Of a stretch of DNA of 27,519 nucleotides, positions 14,393-22,117 are shown piece by piece. The stretch's first letter is position 1; each line of letters opens with the position of its first letter. The translations under genes were made by a program, and so were the position numbers. This stretch comes from Burkholderiales bacterium (GTDB taxonomy: Bacteria > Pseudomonadota > Gammaproteobacteria > Burkholderiales > Burkholderiaceae_C), in contig CANBSV010000025.1 in NCBI GenBank assembly GCA_947372225.1, forward strand, positions 1 to 27,519, in the 5' to 3' direction. A model generated the notes under the pieces. It was not told where the DNA came from and searched no databases. It saw nothing but the letters and a program-made list of their open reading frames with translations.

Positions 14393-16731
14393 CCGCCCCC
14401 AGCACGCTGGCTGCACGGCTGCAGCGACTCAACGGCATCGCGCTGGCCACGGCGGTGGGCATCGTGGCGCTGTTCGTGGTGGTCAGCAGCTTCACGATGG
14501 ATCTTTACTCGCTGGTTGCCACGAACCGCATGCAAGCCCGCGTGCTGGCCGACAACTCAGCCGCGGCGCTGCTGTTCGACGACGGCAAGGCGGCCGACGA
14601 GATGCTGCAGTCGCTGCGCAACTCGACTGACATCGAGTTCGCCGCCCTGTACGGCAATAACGGCCAGCGCGTCAGCGTCTACCTGCGCGACGGCACCGCG
14701 GCACAGCATGCGCCACCAAACACCGACGCTGCCCTGAGGGTCGACTTGGGCGCTGTCACCCTGAGTGAGCCGGTGCGGTCCAACCAAGGTGAGGTCGGGC
14801 ACCTGGTGTTCAAGATCAGCCTGGACAGCCTGTACCAGCAGACCGTGCTGCAGATACTGGTGACCGCCCTCGCGTCGGTGCTGGCCGTGCTGGCCAGCCG
14901 GCGTTTGCTGCGCCGGCTTGATGGCCAGGTGCTGCAGCCGTTGTCCGAGCTGAACCTGCTCATGGACCGGGTGTCGGTCTCGGCCGACTACGGCGTTCGC
15001 GCCGGCCCCAGCAACGTGATCGAACTCGACCAGCTCGGCCGGGGCTTCAACCACATGCTCGAGCAGATCGCTCAGCGCGACGACTGGTTGTACCAGGCCA
15101 AGCTGGATGCCGAGGCCGCCAGTCGGGCCAAGGGCGAATTCCTGGCCACCATGAGCCATGAGATCCGAACCCCGATGAACGGCGTGCTCGGCATGAACGA
15201 GCTGTTGATCGGCAGCGATCTGCGCCCGCAGCAGCGCATCTGGGCCGAGACGGTGCAGTCTTCGGGTCGCCATTTGCTCAGCGTCATCAACGACATCCTC
15301 GAGTTTTCGCGCATCGAATCCGGCCAGCTCGAGCTCGAGGCGGTCGACTTCAGCCTGGCCGAGGTGGTCGACGACGCGGTGCTGATGTTTGCGCAGCCGG
15401 CGGCCGACAAGGGGCTCGACCTCGTCGCGCGGTTCACGCCGCCCGACCTGAGCTTTGCGTGTTGCGGCGACCCGTTCCGGCTGCGTCAGGTCATCGCCAA
15501 CCTGATCGGCAACGCGGTGAAGTTCACCGCGCACGGTGAAGTGGTCGTGAGCCTCACGCTGCTCGAGCACACCGGGGCCGGTGCCGCCGTGCAGCTCAGC
15601 GTGCGCGACACCGGCCCGGGCATCGCACCGCAGTCGCACAGCAAGATCTTCGAGCATTTCTCGCAGGCCGACGGCAGCACGACCCGGCAGTTTGGCGGCA
15701 CGGGGCTCGGACTGGCGATCTGCAAGCGGCTGGTGGCCCTGATGGGTGGGAGCATCAGCCTCGACAGCGCACTGGGGCAGGGCTCGACCTTCACCATCGA
15801 CGTGTGTCTGCCGCCGGCCCGGCAGGCCTCGGCGGCCGAGTTGTCCAGCCAGGTGCTGCGGGGCCGGCGCGTGCTGGTGGTTGACGACAACCGGACCACC
15901 CGCGACATCCTCACGCTGCAGTTGCAAGGCTGGCTCATGCATGTAAGCAGCGCCGAGTCTGCCGATCAGGCGCAACAGCTCGTGGCCCAAGCCGCACAAG
16001 ACGGCACTGCGTTCGACTTGGCCGTGATCGACATGCATCTGGGTGGCCTGGGCGGGCAGCCGCTGGCGCGGGCGATTCGGGCTCATCCGGGTGCTGCGGC
16101 CACGCAGTTGCTGCTGCTGAGTTCTGCCTACGCCAACCCTGACGAACTCTCCCGGCAGGACGCCGGCGCGCTGCACTACCTGAACAAGCCGGTGCGCCGC
16201 GCCGACCTTCTGCGCACGATCACCCAGGTGCTGGCGCGCAAGGCGCCGGGGCACACGGCCTCGGCGCCGCACGTGGCAAGCGCCGGTATCCGCCTGCACG
16301 GCCATGTGCTGCTGGTCGAGGACAACGAAATCAATCAGCTGGTGGCCTTGCAAATGCTCGAAACGCTCGGCTTGACCACCGAGGTGGCGGACAGCGGTGC
16401 GCAGGCCATCAGCCTGGTGCAAGCCGGTGAGTTCGATGCGGTGCTGATGGATTGCCAGATGCAGGGCATGGACGGCTTCGAGGCCACACGCCGCATTCGC
16501 GCGTGGGAGCGTGCGCTTGCTCAGGCGGGCCGGCTGCCCATCGTCGCCCTGACCGCCAACGTGATGCCCGGGGACCGCGAAGCGTGCCTCGCAGCCGGCA
16601 TGGACGACTACCTGGCCAAACCCATCTCGATGGGGCGGCTGGCCGAAATGCTGATTCGCTACCTGCCGAGCGGCGAGCGCGCAAAATCCGCCGATGAAAG
16701 CACCCCCCCGGCTTCAGAGCCTGATCGATGA
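14389..16731 (+). CDS. membrane hybrid sensor histidine kinase with two receiver domains
   Basis: A 780-residue kinase beginning at GTG 14389, overlapping the YfiR stop. It has a transmembrane helix at about 17-42, a periplasmic sensor of about 120 residues (starting near NRMQARVLADNSAAALLFDD, a CHASE8-like start), a second helix near 150-170, a HAMP linker, a HisKA domain with His257 in MSHEIRTPMN, an ATPase domain with DTGPGIA and GGTGLGLAI, and two receivers whose phospho-acceptors are Asp548 (VIDMHLGG) and Asp688 (LMDCQMQGMDG). The second receiver has the full canonical motif set; the first is less typical. No Hpt domain or output domain is fused, so the phosphate acceptor lies elsewhere. 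It forms a sensing unit with the TonB receptor and YfiR-like protein. Confidence 0.92.
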   Translation: MTAPSTLAARLQRLNGIALATAVGIVALFVVVSSFTMDLYSLVATNRMQARVLADNSAAALLFDDGKAADEMLQSLRNSTDIEFAALYGNNGQRVSVYLRDGTAAQHAPPNTDAALRVDLGAVTLSEPVRSNQGEVGHLVFKISLDSLYQQTVLQILVTALASVLAVLASRRLLRRLDGQVLQPLSELNLLMDRVSVSADYGVRAGPSNVIELDQLGRGFNHMLEQIAQRDDWLYQAKLDAEAASRAKGEFLATMSHEIRTPMNGVLGMNELLIGSDLRPQQRIWAETVQSSGRHLLSVINDILEFSRIESGQLELEAVDFSLAEVVDDAVLMFAQPAADKGLDLVARFTPPDLSFACCGDPFRLRQVIANLIGNAVKFTAHGEVVVSLTLLEHTGAGAAVQLSVRDTGPGIAPQSHSKIFEHFSQADGSTTRQFGGTGLGLAICKRLVALMGGSISLDSALGQGSTFTIDVCLPPARQASAAELSSQVLRGRRVLVVDDNRTTRDILTLQLQGWLMHVSSAESADQAQQLVAQAAQDGTAFDLAVIDMHLGGLGGQPLARAIRAHPGAAATQLLLLSSAYANPDELSRQDAGALHYLNKPVRRADLLRTITQVLARKAPGHTASAPHVASAGIRLHGHVLLVEDNEINQLVALQMLETLGLTTEVADSGAQAISLVQAGEFDAVLMDCQMQGMDGFEATRRIRAWERALAQAGRLPIVALTANVMPGDREACLAAGMDDYLAKPISMGRLAEMLIRYLPSGERAKSADESTPPASEPDR

Positions 16732-17542
16732 AGGGCTGATCGACACCGTCGTGCGCCAGCTCATGAGCGGCAAGGAAGCCATGGTGTTCGTGGTGCGCTG
16801 CGGAGACGACACGCGTTGCGCCAAGGTCTACAAGGAAGCCACCCACCGCAGCTTCAGGCAGGCGGTGGATTACACCGAAAACCGCAAGGTCAAGAACACC
16901 CGTCAGGCGCGCGCCATGGCCAAGGGGTCACGCTACGGGCGCGAGTCGCAGGAGGCTGCCTGGCAAAGCGCCGAGGTCGATGCGCTGTACCGGCTGGCCG
17001 GCGCCGGCGTGCGCGTGCCCAAGCCGTACAACTTTCACGAAGGCGTGCTGCTCATGGAGCTGGTGACCGACGAGCACGGCGATGCCGCACCGCGCCTCAA
17101 CGACGTGGCCTTCACGCCCGGGCAGGCGATGGCTCACCACGCGAGCTTGTTGACCGAGGTGGTGCGCATGCTGTGTGCCGGTGTCGTGCACGGCGACCTG
17201 TCGGAATTCAACATCCTGCTGGCCGCCGACGGGCCGGTCATCATCGACTTGCCGCAGGCTGTGGACGCGGCCGGCAACAACCACGCCAAGCGCATGCTGC
17301 TGCGCGACGTCGAGAACCTGCGCGACTTCTTCGGCCGCTTCGAGCCCGCGTTGCTGACCACCGACCATGGCCCCGAGATCTGGGAGCTCTACGAACGCGG
17401 CGTGCTCACGCCCGAGACGCGCCTGACCGGTGTGTTCGTGCAGCCCACCGGCACCGTCGATGTGGGCGGCGTGATGCGCGAGATCGACGACGCGCGCGCC
17501 GAGGAAGCCGCACGCCGGCTGCGCATGTCCACGCCGCAATAG
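16694..17542 (+). CDS. RIO1-type serine protein kinase (PA4780-like)
   Basis: A 282-residue cytoplasmic atypical protein kinase. The lead MKAPPRLQSLIDEGLID and the ATP-contact segment MSGKEAMVFVVRCG are conserved in the PA4780-like bacterial RIO family, supporting ATG 16694 even though it lies 38 bases inside the upstream kinase gene in another frame. The catalytic loop is HGDLSEFNIL (His166, Asp168) and the metal-binding Asp185 is in IIDLPQAVD, the RIO equivalent of DFG. The C-terminal part after about 230 is family-typical (LTGVFVQPTGTVDVGGV). Eukaryotic and archaeal RIO1 act in small-subunit ribosome maturation; the bacterial role is unclear. The overlap implies coupling to the sensor operon, though the function may be independent. 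Confidence 0.92.
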   Translation: MKAPPRLQSLIDEGLIDTVVRQLMSGKEAMVFVVRCGDDTRCAKVYKEATHRSFRQAVDYTENRKVKNTRQARAMAKGSRYGRESQEAAWQSAEVDALYRLAGAGVRVPKPYNFHEGVLLMELVTDEHGDAAPRLNDVAFTPGQAMAHHASLLTEVVRMLCAGVVHGDLSEFNILLAADGPVIIDLPQAVDAAGNNHAKRMLLRDVENLRDFFGRFEPALLTTDHGPEIWELYERGVLTPETRLTGVFVQPTGTVDVGGVMREIDDARAEEAARRLRMSTPQ

Positions 17543-17561
17543 GCCGTGCCCTGACTGACCG

Positions 17562-17581
17562 AGCGGGCAGCGCGGCCCGCT
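17562..17581. terminator. hairpin between convergent genes
   Basis: AGCGGGC-AGCGCG-GCCCGCT forms a perfect 7-bp GC-rich stem with a 6-base loop in the 43-base gap between the RIO kinase gene and the leftward NtrC-type gene. It could terminate both strands, although no T-run is present on either side. Confidence 0.5.
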
Positions 17582-17585
17582 GGCG

Positions 17586-18947
17586 TCACATCTTCAGCGC
17601 GTGCTTTTCAAGCCGGTAGCGCAGCGTGTCGCGGCTGATGCCCAGGATGCGCGCGGCTTGCGAGACGTTGTGATTCGACTCGGCCAGCGCCTTGACCAGC
17701 AGTTCGCGCTCGCTGCGGTCGAGCGCCGAGCCGCTTTCGCCGGCCCCTGACGTGTCGCTGGTCGTGCTGCTGCGCAGCGCGGGCAGCATCAGCTCGTGGG
17801 CCTCGATGGTGTCGGTGGTGGCCAGCAGCACCGCCTGCTCGATCACGTTGCGCAGCTCGCGCACATTGCCCGGCCAGCGGTGCGCGGCAATGGCCGCGAG
17901 CGCCTGCGGCCCGAGGTGGATGCGCTCGCGCCGGTAGCGCAGCCCCATCTGCTGGCAGAACTGCTGCGCCAGGTAGGTGGCGTCGTCCTCGCGATCGCGC
18001 AAGGGCGGCACCGACAGCTGCAGCACGCGCAGCCGGAAGTACAGGTCGGCGCGAAACGCACCCTCGTCCACGCGTGCTTGCAGGTCGTGGTTGGTGGCCG
18101 CCACGATGCGCACGTAGACCTGCTGCTCCTGCACCGCGCCGATGCGCCGGAAGCGCCCGTCTTCGATGATCTTGAGCAGCTTGGCCTGCAGCGTGAGGTC
18201 CATGTCGCCCACCTCGTCGAGGAACAGCGTGCCGCCGTCGGCCGCTTCGAGCAGGCCGATCTTGCGTTCCTTGGCGTCGGTGAAGGCGCCGCGCTCGTGG
18301 CCGAACAGCTCGGTCTCGAGCAGGTTGGGCGGCATCGCGGCGCAGTTGATTTCGATGAATGGACGGTCGCGCCGCGCACTCAGGAAGTGGCATGCGCGCG
18401 CCACCAGCTCCTTGCCGGTGCCGGTTTCACCCGTGATCAGGATGGGCGGCAGCATGCCTTCGGCGTCCACCGACGCCATGCGTTCGATGCGCTGCGTGAG
18501 CGCCTTGATGGCCGGCGACTGGCCGAGGATGGAGTGGCTGGCCTCGCGCTCACGCGACTCGAAGTAGCGCAGCCGGCTCGAGGTGCGCTGCTGCTGCGTC
18601 ATCGCATCGATGCGCTCGCGCAATTCGTTGAGAGACACCGGCTTGGTCAGCAGGTCGTTGGCGCCGGCCTTCATGGCGTCGACCGCCAGCTCGACCGTGC
18701 CGTAGCCGGTGATCAGGATGATGTGCACCGACTCGTCGGTTGCGCGCACCTGCTCGATGAAGTCCATGCCGGTGCCGTCGGGCAACCGGAAGTCGAGCAC
18801 CAGCACATCGGGCGAGCGGCTGCGAAACAGCTGCAGGCCTTCGGCCACGGTGGCCGCGGTGGCCACGTCGTGGTTGAAGCGCGTGAGGTACTTCGCCAGG
18901 TTCTTGGCGAAGGTCACCTCGTCATCAACGATCAGGATGTTGGACAT
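17586..18947 (-). CDS. NtrC-family response regulator with GAFTDA variant
   Basis: A 453-residue regulator with a receiver domain (phospho-acceptor Asp52 in LDFRLPDG, acidic pair DDE at 8-10), an AAA+ domain with Walker A GETGTGKE (173-180), Walker B LFLDE (241-245) and arginine-finger region FRADLYFRLRV, and a C-terminal Fis-type helix-turn-helix (NVSQAARILGISRDTLRYRL). It should activate sigma-54 promoters after phosphorylation. The sigma-54 contact loop reads GAFTDA (220-225) instead of GAFTGA, so either this subgroup tolerates the change or it no longer activates sigma-54 in the standard way. The gene follows its sensor kinase by 3 bases. No sigma-54 promoter was identified in the window, so targets are unknown. 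Confidence 0.92.
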   Translation of the reverse strand: MSNILIVDDEVTFAKNLAKYLTRFNHDVATAATVAEGLQLFRSRSPDVLVLDFRLPDGTGMDFIEQVRATDESVHIILITGYGTVELAVDAMKAGANDLLTKPVSLNELRERIDAMTQQQRTSSRLRYFESREREASHSILGQSPAIKALTQRIERMASVDAEGMLPPILITGETGTGKELVARACHFLSARRDRPFIEINCAAMPPNLLETELFGHERGAFTDAKERKIGLLEAADGGTLFLDEVGDMDLTLQAKLLKIIEDGRFRRIGAVQEQQVYVRIVAATNHDLQARVDEGAFRADLYFRLRVLQLSVPPLRDREDDATYLAQQFCQQMGLRYRRERIHLGPQALAAIAAHRWPGNVRELRNVIEQAVLLATTDTIEAHELMLPALRSSTTSDTSGAGESGSALDRSERELLVKALAESNHNVSQAARILGISRDTLRYRLEKHALKM

Positions 18948-18950
18948 GGT

Positions 18951-20339
18951 TCAGGCCTTGGGCAGGTCGATGCGCACGGTGGTGCCCACGCCGGGCTGGC
19001 TGTCGATGGTCATCTGGCCGCCAAAGCCCTCGACGATGCGCTTGGCCAGCGGCAACCCCAGCCCCAGCCCCTGCGGTTTGGTGGTGAAAAACGGTCGGAA
19101 CACATCCTTGAGCACCTCGGGTGCGATGCCCGCGCCGGTGTCGCTGACCTCGATGCGGATGGTCTTGCGCGGCTGCTCGCTCACGCGGATCTGGCAGCGC
19201 TTGCCGTCGGGCATGGCCTCCGACGCGTTCGCCAGCACGCTGTGCAAGACCTGTTGCAGCAGGTTCGCGTCGATGGTGCAGATCGCCTGTGTGGTCTGCG
19301 CCTCGAGCACCAGGTCTTGCTGACGGCGCCGGAACGTGCTCTGGTGATCGGTCACGCAGTCTTGCAGCAGCGCGACCAGATCGGTCGGCTGGATGGACGA
19401 GGCGCCGGTCCTCGACAAGCGCAGCAGTTCGGTGATGCGCGCCGAGATGCGGTCCACGTCGCCGATGATGTCGCGCGCACTTTCGGCACCGTGGTCTTCG
19501 GGTGACTCCAGGCTCAGCTCGGCCGCCGAGCGGATGGACGCCAGCGGGTTGCGGATGTTGTGGGCCACCGACGACGCCAATTCACCGATGGCGGCCAGCG
19601 TCTCGGCCTCGAGCAGCTTGGTGTGTTGCTGGCGCATCGTGCGGTCGGCGCGTTGCACCAGCCAGAACAGGCTCAGAAACAGCGCCAGCGCGCCCACCAC
19701 CGCGGCCGCGGCCACTTCGCGCTGGCCCTCTTCGACCGCTTGGGTGAGCGCCAGCGGCGCCTTGTACAGCTCGACCACCCCCACCACTTCACTGGTGCCC
19801 GGCAGCGTCACCGGGATGTAGATCTCCTCGAAGTAATTGGCCAGTGGCGACAGCCCGGCGTATTCGTCCTTGGGGCGGATATCCGGGGTGATGCGTCCCG
19901 CGTGCACGACCAGCTCGTTTTTCAGCGCGTCGACGAGTTCGTCGTTGTCGTCAAAGCGCTTGCCCACCAGGGCCTTGGTGGTGGACCACAACATGAGCTT
20001 GTCACGCCCGTAAACATTGGTGCGCAGCACATCGTGCATCTTGCTCAGGTGCCCGATCGAGTTGTGGAAGCTGCGCTCGAGCTCCGGGTCTTCGGGGTGC
20101 GTCAGGTAGTTGATCGAGCCGTCGGACACCAGCACGTTTTGCACGAAGTCGCGCGACACCGCCGCCTCGCGCTGGAACAGGTGGTCGGCCAGAAAGTTCG
20201 ACACCACCCAGGCATTGGCCCAGGCAATCAGCGCAATGACGATGGCACTCAGCCCTGCAAACCAGCGCAGGAGCCGAAACGGAGCAATTTGTGAGGTGGG
20301 CATCGAGACAGGCGCAGCAGATCCATCGGTGGTGGCCAT
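18951..20339 (-). CDS. membrane sensor histidine kinase, partner of the NtrC-type regulator
   Basis: A 462-residue inner-membrane kinase from ATG 20339 (a later ATG at 20303 is possible; the extended frame to 20411 is unlikely). Two transmembrane helices at about 22-46 and 208-228 enclose a periplasmic sensor of about 160 residues of no recognised family. The HisKA motif is SSVAHNIRNPLASI with His260, followed by an ATPase domain with NASEAMPDG, DTGAGIAPE and GLGLGLPLAKRI. The HNIRNPL type of phospho-acceptor box and the adjacent NtrC-type gene indicate an NtrB/NtrC-like or ZraS/ZraR-like pair. It is transcribed first, the regulator second, as an operon. The signal is not predictable from the sequence. 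Confidence 0.9.
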   Translation of the reverse strand: MATTDGSAAPVSMPTSQIAPFRLLRWFAGLSAIVIALIAWANAWVVSNFLADHLFQREAAVSRDFVQNVLVSDGSINYLTHPEDPELERSFHNSIGHLSKMHDVLRTNVYGRDKLMLWSTTKALVGKRFDDNDELVDALKNELVVHAGRITPDIRPKDEYAGLSPLANYFEEIYIPVTLPGTSEVVGVVELYKAPLALTQAVEEGQREVAAAAVVGALALFLSLFWLVQRADRTMRQQHTKLLEAETLAAIGELASSVAHNIRNPLASIRSAAELSLESPEDHGAESARDIIGDVDRISARITELLRLSRTGASSIQPTDLVALLQDCVTDHQSTFRRRQQDLVLEAQTTQAICTIDANLLQQVLHSVLANASEAMPDGKRCQIRVSEQPRKTIRIEVSDTGAGIAPEVLKDVFRPFFTTKPQGLGLGLPLAKRIVEGFGGQMTIDSQPGVGTTVRIDLPKA

Positions 20340-20463
20340 CCTACTAGGGCCACACCACGGCGGACGTGCCGTGACGCCTGAGGGATTGCAGTCGCCGTGC
20401 CAGCCGCGCACCCCTTATGAATCAACGACTTGACCTCGCCCGGCCTCGAAGTGGGGGCTGACT

Positions 20464-20501
20464 TGGGTCAAATGCCCCGCCAGTTCGGGGCATTTGACCC
20501 A
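20464..20501. terminator. 16-bp perfect hairpin downstream of the PAS hybrid kinase gene
   Basis: TGGGTCAAATGCCCCG (20464-20479) and CGGGGCATTTGACCCA (20486-20501) are exact inverted repeats around CCAGTT. On the minus strand it lies 17 bases after the stop of the PAS kinase gene and about 125 bases before the next kinase start. Position favours a terminator; the lack of a following T-run and the AT-containing arms leave a regulatory site possible. Confidence 0.6.
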
Positions 20502-20518
20502 GCGGGATCGGGCCCGGT

Positions 20519-22117
20519 TCAGCCGCCCCTGGCGGGTGTCAGCACGCGCTCGAGGGCTTGCCTCAGGTCCTCTCCCGTGTAGGGCTTGAGCAGGAAAGGC
20601 GTGGTGCTGAGTTCGCCTGTGTCCTCAGTCAGTTCGGAGTCGGCCCAGCCCGAAGCCATGATGACGCGCATCGCCGGCCAGCGGGTTTTGACGATCTTGG
20701 CCAGCGCGTGGCCGCCCATGCTGCCGGGCATCATCAAGTCGGTGAGCATCACATCGAAGGTGTGTGCACCGTCGTCCAGCACCCCGAGCGCCTCGTCGGC
20801 GTTGACGCATTCGTGCACTTCGTGGCCCATCTCTTCGAGCATGGTGCAAGTGATCATGCGCACCACCTCGTCGTCCTCGACCAGCAACACGCGGCACGCC
20901 CGGCCCGGCGCGCTGGGGCGCGGCGCCTGGGCCTGCGGCGACTCCGGCATCGCCGACGGCAGCATCAGGGTGAAGGTCGTTCCGTGCCCGATCTGGCTGT
21001 GCACCTCGACGTGGCCGCCCAGATGCGTGATGAACGACTTCACCATCGCCAGACCGAGGCCGGACCCGCGCTCGGCGTCCTTGGTGGTGAAGAACGGCTC
21101 GAAGATCTGCGCCACGGTCGCCGCGTCCATGCCGCAACCGGTGTCGCTGATTTCCACGCATACCCAGGCTCGACCGTCGCGCCTGCGCGGGCGGTAGCCG
21201 ATGGTGATGCGGCCGGACTGTGCGATCGCGTCATGCGCGTTGAGCACCAGGTTGAGCAGCGAGGCTTCGAGCTGCACCGCTTCGGCATCGACCCAGCGCG
21301 CTGACGGGTGGTGGTGGATTTCGAGTTCGACGCTTTCGCGCAGCGAGCGGTGCAGCAGCAGCTGGAGCTGGGTCAGCACCGTGTGCAGGTTGACCGGCCC
21401 GCGAGCCAGCAGCGGGGTGCGCGAAAACGACATCAGCCGGCGGACCTGGCTGGTGCCGCCTCGGGCGGCAGCGCGGATCGCATCGACCAGCCGGGCCGCT
21501 TCGGCGTCGTGTCCGACCCGCGAGGCCAGCAACTCGGCCGAGCCATTGATCGCCATGAGCAGGTTGTTGAAGTCGTGCGCGATGCCGCCGGTCATCTCGC
21601 CCACGGCCTTGAGCCGCTGCGCGGCCACCTGCTCGCGCTCTCGCAGCTTGTTGTCGGTGATGTCCCGTTGCACTCCCACCCAGTAGCGGAACCAGCCCTG
21701 CTCGTCGGCCACCGGGGTGATGCTCAATTCGACCCAGAACTCGCTTCCGTCCTTGCGGTAGTTGAGCAACTCGGCACGGATCGGCTGCCATTGCCGCAGC
21801 GCCTCACGTATGCGCGCGCAGGTCTCGAGCGATGTCTTGGGTCCCTGGAGCAAGCGCGGCGTGTTCCCGACCACCTCATCTGACGTGTAGCCGGTCATCC
21901 GCGTGAACGCCGGGTTGACGTAGACGATGCGCGGGCCCGGCTGGTCATGGGGCTCAGCCTCGGTGATGAGGATGACGTCTTCGGTGAAGTCCCCGATCCG
22001 CCCGAGCAGGTCGGTCAGGGTCAGCGTTGAGGGCGCAGGAGCTGCGCGGTCTGGTTCCAAGGTCGGGCTCCAGGTATCACAGCCGCCTTGCGACGTGCAC
22101 GGCTGCGGCCGATCCAT
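20519..22117 (-). CDS. PAS-domain hybrid histidine kinase with C-terminal receiver
   Basis: A soluble kinase of about 532 residues without membrane segments. It contains a PAS/PAC domain (about 33-155) with TGYTSDEVVGNTPRLLQGP, a HisKA domain with His181 in GGIAHDFNNLL, an ATPase domain (DTGCGMDAA, GSGLGLAMVKSF) and a receiver with Asp460 (LTDLMMPGSMGG). The PAS sequence resembles LOV domains around the flavin-binding loop, but the photoactive Cys position is Pro, so light-driven adduct formation is not expected. The start is uncertain: ATG 22117 lies 41 bases inside the upstream DCC-COQ7 gene, a GTG at 22198 lies further in, and a TTG at 22060, just after the upstream stop, has GGAG 7 bases before it. 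All leave the PAS domain intact. Confidence 0.85.
   Translation of the reverse strand: MDRPQPCTSQGGCDTWSPTLEPDRAAPAPSTLTLTDLLGRIGDFTEDVILITEAEPHDQPGPRIVYVNPAFTRMTGYTSDEVVGNTPRLLQGPKTSLETCARIREALRQWQPIRAELLNYRKDGSEFWVELSITPVADEQGWFRYWVGVQRDITDNKLREREQVAAQRLKAVGEMTGGIAHDFNNLLMAINGSAELLASRVGHDAEAARLVDAIRAAARGGTSQVRRLMSFSRTPLLARGPVNLHTVLTQLQLLLHRSLRESVELEIHHHPSARWVDAEAVQLEASLLNLVLNAHDAIAQSGRITIGYRPRRRDGRAWVCVEISDTGCGMDAATVAQIFEPFFTTKDAERGSGLGLAMVKSFITHLGGHVEVHSQIGHGTTFTLMLPSAMPESPQAQAPRPSAPGRACRVLLVEDDEVVRMITCTMLEEMGHEVHECVNADEALGVLDDGAHTFDVMLTDLMMPGSMGGHALAKIVKTRWPAMRVIMASGWADSELTEDTGELSTTPFLLKPYTGEDLRQALERVLTPARGG

Noticed and set aside
11687..14416. 909-codon open frame on the minus strand opposite the TonB receptor and YfiR genes
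   Set aside because: It is antisense to well-supported genes, has a low-complexity Arg/Gln/His/Ala-rich translation and shows no domain; long antisense frames are expected at this GC content.
14557..16422. 621-codon minus-strand frame opposite the hybrid kinase gene
   Set aside because: Antisense shadow with no recognisable domain.
17796..19505. 569-codon plus-strand frame opposite the NtrC-type regulator and its kinase
   Set aside because: Translation is His/Leu/Gly/Arg-rich without motifs, while the minus strand has complete receiver, AAA+ and kinase motifs.
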